Under the pieces are notes generated by a model. That model searched no databases, was not told the DNA's origin, and saw nothing but the letters and a program-made list of their open reading frames with translations. This document shows positions 58,988-64,000 of a stretch of DNA of 64,000 nucleotides, one piece after another (positions within the stretch are counted from its first letter, which is position 1; every line of letters begins with the position of its first letter). Source of the DNA: Fimenecus sp051881355 (GTDB lineage Bacteria; Bacillota; Clostridia; Oscillospirales; Acutalibacteraceae); the NCBI GenBank assembly GCA_051881355.1, contig JBJEPS010000069.1, forward strand, positions 56,721 to 120,720. Direction: 5' to 3'. The position numbers and the translations under genes were made by a program.

Positions 58988-59455
58988 TTATTCTACATCC
59001 GAAGTGCAATGCGGGCATTTGGTCGCCGCAATGTCGATTTCGGATTTGCAATACGGGCAAACCTTTGTGGTCGGCGCCGCAGGTTCTTCCGCTTTTTCCT
59101 TTTTAAATTTCTCCGTCACGCTGTTAATCCCTTTGATAATCAGGAAAATCACAAACGCCATAATCAAAAAGTCAAGCGCCGTGCTCAAAAATGTGCCGTA
59201 GTTGAGCGTGGCTACACCTGCCTCTTTCGCGGCGGCGGCGGTGGCAAACTCGCCCTCGCCCAAAACCACAAACCAATTACTGAAATCAATGCCGCCCGTT
59301 AAGAGGCTGATTAACGGCATCACAATATCATTAACCAACGAATTGACGATTTTTTGGAACGCGCCGCCGATAATCACGCCGACTGCAAGGTCAATCACAT
59401 TACCGCGCATAATAAAGGTTTTAAATTCCGAAATAAAGCCTTTCCCCTTTGCCAT
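58988..59455 (-). CDS. mscL: Large-conductance mechanosensitive channel with C-terminal zinc ribbon
   Basis: A 155-residue MscL. The N-terminus FISEFKTFIMRGNVIDLAVG, VIIGGAFQKIVNSLVNDIVM and PLISLLTGGIDFSNW form helix 1 and the first pore segment; FLIMAFVIFLIIKGINSVTE is TM2. Instead of only the usual cytoplasmic helix, residues 133-149 read CPYC-x10-CPHC, a zinc ribbon. MscL opens under osmotic downshock. The zinc ribbon could stabilise the cytoplasmic bundle or bind partners. It is a single gene with its own terminator; the start follows a GGGGAATG sequence. Confidence 0.93.
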   Translation of the reverse strand: MAKGKGFISEFKTFIMRGNVIDLAVGVIIGGAFQKIVNSLVNDIVMPLISLLTGGIDFSNWFVVLGEGEFATAAAAKEAGVATLNYGTFLSTALDFLIMAFVIFLIIKGINSVTEKFKKEKAEEPAAPTTKVCPYCKSEIDIAATKCPHCTSDVE

Positions 59456-59509
59456 TTTTCATTCCCCACTTTATAAGTTTTGTTCAGTATATCATATTTC
59501 CCGAAAAAA

Positions 59510-60388
59510 TCAAACCCCTGTTAAGTCAAATTGCGGAATAAAATCGTCCGTTGCCGCTGATTTTTCCTGCATAAAACCGTTTTGAAAGCCAAAGCTCCAA
59601 AAAGCATCGACTGCTTTTTGATATTCTGCGGTAGTCAGGCGGCGGTTGAGTTCTTTATACGGGTACACTCTGCCGCAAGGCGTATATTGCGACATTAGAC
59701 TGAGGTAAGTGTCATGCGGCAGATGTTCCGACAACCATTTGAGGATTTCCACCGATTCTTTCGCGTGCCCGGGCAGCACCAAATGCCGCACCAAAAGCCC
59801 CGATTGCATCAAACCGTTTTCGTCAAAACGGTCTTTCGTCTGCCGGCGCATTTCTAGGATAGCCGCTTTTGCAACCTCAGGGTAATTTTCCGCCGCGGAA
59901 AAGCGTTTTGCCGTTGCGGGGTCGATATATTTAAAATCAGGTAAATATATATCGACAAGTCCGTCAAGCATTTTCAGAGATTCGACCGAATCATACCCAC
60001 CCGAATTGTAAACCACAGGAATATTCGGTTTGTATTCGCCCAGTACCTCTGCCAAAAACGGCACAAAATGCGTGGGATTGACCAAATTGATATTGTGTGC
60101 GCCCTGCTTTTCAAGCGACTGCATGATTTCGATAAATTTGGCTTTGCTGACAGGTTTTCCGAAATTGTCGCGGCTGATTTCACGGTTTTGGCAAAACACA
60201 CACCGCAGCGAACAGCCTGAAAAGAAAATCGCACCCGAGCCGTTTTTTCCGCTGATGGGCGGCTCTTCCCAACGGTGCAAAGCGGCACGCGCCACAACGG
60301 CATTATACGGCATTTTGCAAAAGCCTTTGGACAGCACATGTTCCGCGCGTTCCGCTCCGCAATGCCGCGGGCAGGCAGTGCAAATCAT
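59510..60388 (-). CDS. Radical SAM protein, pyruvate-formate-lyase-activase-like
   Basis: A 292-residue radical SAM enzyme. N-terminal MICTACPRHCGAERAEHVLS is a cysteine pair region found in PflA-like proteins of the AmrS/YgbE type. GAIFFSGCSLRCVFCQNREI gives the CxxxCxxC cluster for SAM cleavage. NLVNPTHFVPFLAEVLGEYK, VVYNSGGYDSVESLKMLDGL and VDIYLPDFKYID are conserved blocks of this subgroup. It probably activates a glycyl radical enzyme or modifies a small target. No glycyl radical enzyme gene is adjacent. The start is the ATG after AAGGGAG; an in-frame extension overlaps the preceding hairpin. Confidence 0.85.
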   Translation of the reverse strand: MICTACPRHCGAERAEHVLSKGFCKMPYNAVVARAALHRWEEPPISGKNGSGAIFFSGCSLRCVFCQNREISRDNFGKPVSKAKFIEIMQSLEKQGAHNINLVNPTHFVPFLAEVLGEYKPNIPVVYNSGGYDSVESLKMLDGLVDIYLPDFKYIDPATAKRFSAAENYPEVAKAAILEMRRQTKDRFDENGLMQSGLLVRHLVLPGHAKESVEILKWLSEHLPHDTYLSLMSQYTPCGRVYPYKELNRRLTTAEYQKAVDAFWSFGFQNGFMQEKSAATDDFIPQFDLTGV

Positions 60389-60411
60389 TCCCTTATCTCC
60401 CTTACTGTACA

Positions 60412-60463
60412 AATCAAAATCCGACAGACGGATACTGCGTATATCGTACCACATCTGTCGGAA
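60412..60463 (-). terminator. Terminator-like stem after the GH95-like gene
   Basis: TCCGACAGACG (60420-60430) pairs with a CATCTGTCGGA-type sequence (60452-60462) with one mismatch and a 20-base loop. It is followed on the minus strand by TTTTGATTTG. It lies between the GH95-like stop and the radical SAM start, so the latter may have its own promoter inside the loop. Confidence 0.55.
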
Positions 60464-60484
60464 TTTGAAAAGTTTTTTATGGAC

Positions 60485-63151
60485 TTATAAAGAAAATTCG
60501 ACTGTTTTTTGCTCGCCTGCGGCAAACTGCAAAACTTGTTCTTCACCTGTTACAGCGCAACGAACGGTAATTTCCTGTGCGATATCGGAAGTTACCGTCA
60601 CCGAAGCCGTTTTCGCTTTCAAATTCCACGAAAGGCTGTCTACCTCGGCGCGGGTGCGCGCACGCAAGCCTGTAATTTCGCCGCTTTCGAAGCCGCTTTG
60701 CGATACGGCGGGCAAAATTTCAATCGTACCCGTTTCGGAATACAAAAGGCTTTCGTTTACAATGCCGAGATAACCAATTTCAAAGTCCGTGCAGTAACAG
60801 CTGTGACGGTCATAATCGTGATTGGTCATCAGCGAATCATAGTGAATTTTGTGGTTCATCAGCGTTTTGAGCGCACGTGTCAAGCTTTCGCTGTCTTTGA
60901 GTCTGGCGGCAATCAGCGCGCGGTGCACCAATGCGTGGCTCGCCTCATTTTCGCTTTCGCGGTTTTCTATCGCCTGTATGCATGCGGCGCGTAAAGCCTC
61001 GTCATTTTGCGTTTCCGTCAGCGGCCAAACGCAGTAAAGGTGGCTTAAGTGGCGATGTTCGTTGTTTTCTTCGAATGAATTGCACGCCCATTCCTTCAAC
61101 GCACCCGTTTCATCGTACAAATACGGCGGCAAATCGCAGAGCATCTGCTCCCATTTTGCGGTATCGGTTTCGGGTGCAAATTCCGCACATATCGCCAACA
61201 GCATTTCGAGGTTACTGCGGCACGCGGCAATGTCAATCGCGGCGTTGGCAACCGAGGGGCTCGGATAATTCGACGGATTGTTTTCGGGCGAATAGCTCGG
61301 TAAAATGCAATAGGTTTCGCCGTCGGCAAGCGCGGTTTTGCCCGCTTCGTAATGAATATTTCCGTCCTTGTCGGTGTAATATTCGGGTGTGAGCAGCTGC
61401 GCCCAGTAATTGGCGGATTTGGTGAGCAACGGCAATAAAATATCCTTGCCGAGCGTCAAATACCCGCGCGCGCGGATTTCGTCTATCTGTTCGTCCGTTA
61501 AATCCGTTTCCGTCACGGACAGCACCGAGCGAAGTGCGTCCAAATCAAATTCGTCGCTGAGCGGAATTTCCATATCGCCATAGGTTAAATAGGATTCATA
61601 TAGCGGCAAAAGCATCCACGAAGCACCCGCATTCCAATAGCGGAACGGGTACGGATAGCAGGTTTCGGTAATCACCGCTTTGTCACCGTCGGAATTGACA
61701 GGGGCTTGCAGAGCGTCCGTAAAGCCGTGTGTGTTTTGCGCGTTTTCTTCCCAATCGGGCATTTGGCGAAGCAGGAAATAGGTATAGCCAATCGGCGCGC
61801 AGGCGATATTGCTTGTATTGAGCGCGGCGGTTTGCAAATTCACATTGGCGTCCATGGTGTATTTACTGCCCCAGCCGGCTTTCCATTCGCCCGTCCACAT
61901 GCCGTACAGCCTGCCGGTGGAATACCCCGAGCAGCAAAGTGACGCATACCGACCTGCGTAATAAGCACGCTGTAACAAATCGCTGTGCAGGGCATTTTTG
62001 CCGCGCTGACTTTGTAAAAGTTGCTCGTTGGATTTTGCACTGTCGCCGCCTTGGAGCGTCAGCGTAACGGCGTTATACTGCGGGGTATGGATTGCCGTAT
62101 GTACTTTTAACGCCGCCTCATAATCAAATTTTCCGTTTGCAGTATAGCTTTCGGCAACGGTTTTCGCCTGTTCTGCTAAATTTTCAACCAAAGCATATTG
62201 CGTCTGCGCGGCGAAGTCGCTGTATGTACCCATACTGTCCGTGCGGTCGGACACGGTCAGCAGATATACCGCGTCGGCATTTTTGATTTGAATTTGCGGG
62301 TTGCCCGCGCCAACATACTGCGCGTCGGGTACATCTTCGCCCTGTATAACCTGCTTTGTGCCACCCTCGCAGACAATGCAGGTCACGGTTGCATACCCGC
62401 CGTTTTTCAGTTCGCTGTTTTCATAATCGGGATAATGCGCGACCAATGCCAGCATATCCCCATCGGCGGACGCGAGTTTTTTATACTGCAAATCGACCTC
62501 GTTCCCGCCGCCGAAATTGGCAAATGCGGAAAGATTGTCAAACGAAAGCGTGCAAGTCAGTTTTGCGCCGTCGGAGGAGGCGGTCATTTTGGTGACGGTC
62601 ACGCCGTCCGCGCGGGAGGTAAAAGTAGTACGCTCCCAAGTGCCGTTTTTATCGGTATAGCGCACACCGACCTCGGCAGTTTCATATTTTGTATAGCGCA
62701 TATAGTCTTTGGCGCGCGCTTTTTCCTGTGTAATACGCAATGCGCCGCCCGGGTGGAAGGTATACACATCGTCATAGCTTGCGTTATCGACAATATCCTC
62801 GCCCGCCACAATCGCTTGCTTTACGGTTTCGAGTTCATCGACCGTATCGGGGCAGGTACGCGCATTTTCATTCGGCAGAATAAAGTGCATATTTTGGAAA
62901 ATCAGTGAATCGCTGTACGGCGCGCCGGAGCTGACAACACCCTGCAAGCCGTTGCCGGAAATCATACCCTCGCGCCAGGTACTTGTTTTGTTGCTTGTCT
63001 CGGACAAGATTTCATAGGTCGTGCAATACGAGATTTTTTGCAGACTGTCAAACACCTCGGTCACTTCCGTTTTGCTTGCGCCGCAGGCGGAAAGCTGTAA
63101 CAGCAAAACTGCCGCAAGCAACAGACAAAAAATTTGTTTTGCTTTTTTCAT
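60485..63151 (-). CDS. GH95-like glycoside hydrolase lipoprotein
   Basis: An 888-residue secreted lipoprotein. Signal peptide with lipobox LLLQLSAC. The N-terminal part has STWREGMISGNGLQGVVSSG (the GNG..G start of GH95). The catalytic (alpha/alpha)6 barrel has WTGEWKAGWGSKYTMDANVN with the N-x-N pair of GH95, the signature HRHLSHLYCVWPLTETQNDE, then SCYCTDFEIGYLGIVNESLL and IEILPAVSQSGFESGEITGL-type closing blocks. GH95 enzymes are mostly alpha-L-fucosidases, with some galactosidases. The general acid and base were not positioned with certainty. It is divergent from an AraC-type regulator gene that may control it. Confidence 0.78.
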   Translation of the reverse strand: MKKAKQIFCLLLAAVLLLQLSACGASKTEVTEVFDSLQKISYCTTYEILSETSNKTSTWREGMISGNGLQGVVSSGAPYSDSLIFQNMHFILPNENARTCPDTVDELETVKQAIVAGEDIVDNASYDDVYTFHPGGALRITQEKARAKDYMRYTKYETAEVGVRYTDKNGTWERTTFTSRADGVTVTKMTASSDGAKLTCTLSFDNLSAFANFGGGNEVDLQYKKLASADGDMLALVAHYPDYENSELKNGGYATVTCIVCEGGTKQVIQGEDVPDAQYVGAGNPQIQIKNADAVYLLTVSDRTDSMGTYSDFAAQTQYALVENLAEQAKTVAESYTANGKFDYEAALKVHTAIHTPQYNAVTLTLQGGDSAKSNEQLLQSQRGKNALHSDLLQRAYYAGRYASLCCSGYSTGRLYGMWTGEWKAGWGSKYTMDANVNLQTAALNTSNIACAPIGYTYFLLRQMPDWEENAQNTHGFTDALQAPVNSDGDKAVITETCYPYPFRYWNAGASWMLLPLYESYLTYGDMEIPLSDEFDLDALRSVLSVTETDLTDEQIDEIRARGYLTLGKDILLPLLTKSANYWAQLLTPEYYTDKDGNIHYEAGKTALADGETYCILPSYSPENNPSNYPSPSVANAAIDIAACRSNLEMLLAICAEFAPETDTAKWEQMLCDLPPYLYDETGALKEWACNSFEENNEHRHLSHLYCVWPLTETQNDEALRAACIQAIENRESENEASHALVHRALIAARLKDSESLTRALKTLMNHKIHYDSLMTNHDYDRHSCYCTDFEIGYLGIVNESLLYSETGTIEILPAVSQSGFESGEITGLRARTRAEVDSLSWNLKAKTASVTVTSDIAQEITVRCAVTGEEQVLQFAAGEQKTVEFSL

Positions 63152-63189
63152 ATACATCACCGCTTCTATTGTAACAGAAACGGACATCA

Positions 63190-63226
63190 AAAACCCGACA
63201 TTATTCTTGACGAAATGTCGGGTTTT
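63190..63226. promoter_or_regulatory. Inverted repeat in the GH95/AraC intergenic region
   Basis: A perfect 13-base stem AAAACCCGACATT (63190-63202) with AATGTCGGGTTTT (63214-63226). A TTGACG (63208-63213) in the loop is the -35, and GATAAAAT near 63229-63236 the -10, of the plus-strand AraC gene (spacer 17). The dyad thus sits over the promoter and may be an operator for the regulator. Confidence 0.6.
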
Positions 63227-63258
63227 GCGATAAAATATCTGCATTGGGAGGAAATGCT

Positions 63259-63942
63259 ATGATTTCATTTGCTTGGAACGGGTTAAATCTTACGGTTTCC
63301 AAAATCGGCGGCGGCACTTTACACGGGGAAATCGCCGCGCACGCGCATTCCAGAAACAGCTACGAGCTACACTACATCACCGCAGGGCGCGGCATTTTAC
63401 GCACCGATACCGCCGAATACCCATTGCAGGCGGGGAACTTTTTTATTACGGGTCCGCAGGTGATGCACGCGCAAATTTCGGAGGAGAAAAACCCGATGCA
63501 GGATATTTTTATCTATTTACAGCGCGAGGACGCGCCCTGTAAGAATGCGGTGGGACTTACCTTTGCCGAAACGCATTTTTGGTTTTGTCAAAAATTCCCC
63601 GATACGGTTTTGCGGCTGATTTTTTCGGAAAACCGCGACCGCTGTGCCGATTACGAAACCGCCGTTGCGGGGCTTTTACAATACCTGCTGACCGAGATTG
63701 TACGGCACTTTTTGCCCGCGGAATATGTTGCAGACAAAGGCGCAGAGTCCTTAAATGACCGCCGCTTTTGGATGATTGAAAATGCGTTTATGTTCGATGA
63801 ACATTTGACTTTGCGCAGTCTTTCCGAAAAAATCGGGCTTTGCGAACGCCAAACCGAGCGCCTTTTGCAAAAATATTACGGCAAAGGGTTTCGGGAAATA
63901 AAAAAAGAAAATGACAATCCCGTAACAAACAAAAAGCGATAA
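63259..63942 (+). pseudogene. AraC-family regulator truncated in the DNA-binding domain
   Basis: A 227-residue protein. Residues 1-100 form a cupin-type sensor (HAHSRNSYELHYITAGRGIL, PLQAGNFFITGPQVMHAQIS). The C-terminal DNA-binding domain starts with LTLRSLSEKIGLCERQTERL, the first helix-turn-helix, followed by LQKYYGKGFREIKKENDN. The second helix-turn-helix, about 60 residues, that AraC/XylS proteins need is missing; the frame ends in KKR and a stop. The start is ATG after GGGAGG. It is divergent from the GH95-like gene, its probable target. Truncation next to a sequence resembling an insertion-sequence end suggests interruption; a functional shortened regulator is less likely. Confidence 0.7.
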
Positions 63943-64000
63943 GGCATTTGAACAAGTCCAGTAAAAGTGGACAATAGTAAAAAAGCACCCCTTATGGTAG
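63943..64000. mobile_element. Possible insertion-sequence end (incomplete)
   Basis: After the truncated AraC gene the sequence reads GTCCAGTAAAAGTGGAC (a five-base dyad) and then CAATAGTAAAAAAGCACCCC and TTATGGTAG. Dyads of the type GTCCA...TGGAC next to an A-rich stretch are seen at termini of IS3-like elements. Only 58 bases are visible, so the identity is uncertain. No transposase is seen in the window. Confidence 0.35.

Noticed and set aside
1..64000. CRISPR arrays, tRNA or rRNA genes.
   Set aside because: No regularly spaced repeats and no tRNA- or rRNA-like sequences were recognised by eye; a tRNA or RNA-family scan was not possible.

Overview
The window looks like chromosome of an anaerobic clostridial Firmicute, most probably an Oscillospirales/Ruminococcaceae-type gut bacterium. 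The evidence is a ctsR-mcsA-mcsB-clpC operon with CtsR heptad operators, Gram-positive-type LexA boxes (GAAC-N4-GTTC), sigma-A promoters, ECF vitamin transport, an IPKTG sortase-type anchor, an O2-independent flavin/iron-sulfur diaphorase and no respiratory genes. Almost all genes lie on the minus strand. No rRNA, tRNA or CRISPR array was recognised. Function assignments rest on reading protein motifs by eye, not on searches.

Layout. (1) 1-14200: an exopolysaccharide (EPS) operon read leftwards from a clear promoter at 14172-14200. In order it encodes a priming sugar-phosphate transferase, an HpcH/HpaI-type aldolase, a 2-hydroxyacid dehydrogenase, a GT4, a UDP-glucuronate 4-epimerase-like protein, a galacturonokinase-like GHMP kinase, a TupA-like ATP-grasp protein, a GT2, an EpsG-type polymerase, two GT4s, an acyltransferase, a GT-A protein, a truncated pyruvyltransferase and the start of a Wzx flippase. 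(2) 14255-17895: a five-gene phage-derived cassette (sigma-like regulator, BppU-like fibre, GH25 lysozyme, XhlA-like protein, holin) behind a promoter with a perfect LexA box. (3) 17921-22523: the CtsR stress operon. (4) 22631-36807: transport and housekeeping (GPH symporter, ABC exporter, MtaB, CmpB-like protein, esterase, MATE, sirtuin, methyltransferase, a ligase-ACP-PlsC fusion), with an island of dispersed repeats at 32832-33080. (5) 36899-42499: a LexA-controlled uvrB-uvrA-DUF5131 operon. (6) 42536-43865: pyrE-radC. (7) 43926-52139: a cobalamin-riboswitch operon encoding a wall-anchored alpha/alpha-barrel protein, a DUF4430 lipoprotein, an ECF transporter (T, A-A, S), MetF, DUF5685, a J-like protein and a membrane protein. 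(8) 52148-57224: a NuoE/NuoF/NuoG-GltD diaphorase complex. (9) 57319-64000: PHP phosphoesterase, ProC, MscL, a radical SAM activase-like protein, a GH95-like lipoprotein and a truncated AraC regulator next to what looks like an insertion-sequence end.

Two systems stand out. The riboswitch operon encodes, as two separate surface proteins, counterparts of the two domains of animal transcobalamin/intrinsic factor (alpha/alpha barrel plus DUF4430-like beta domain), directly coupled to an ECF transporter; this suggests a split cobalamin-capture system. The LexA-controlled lysis cassette lacks all capsid, tail and replication genes but is fully intact, which suggests a domesticated SOS-induced lysis module.
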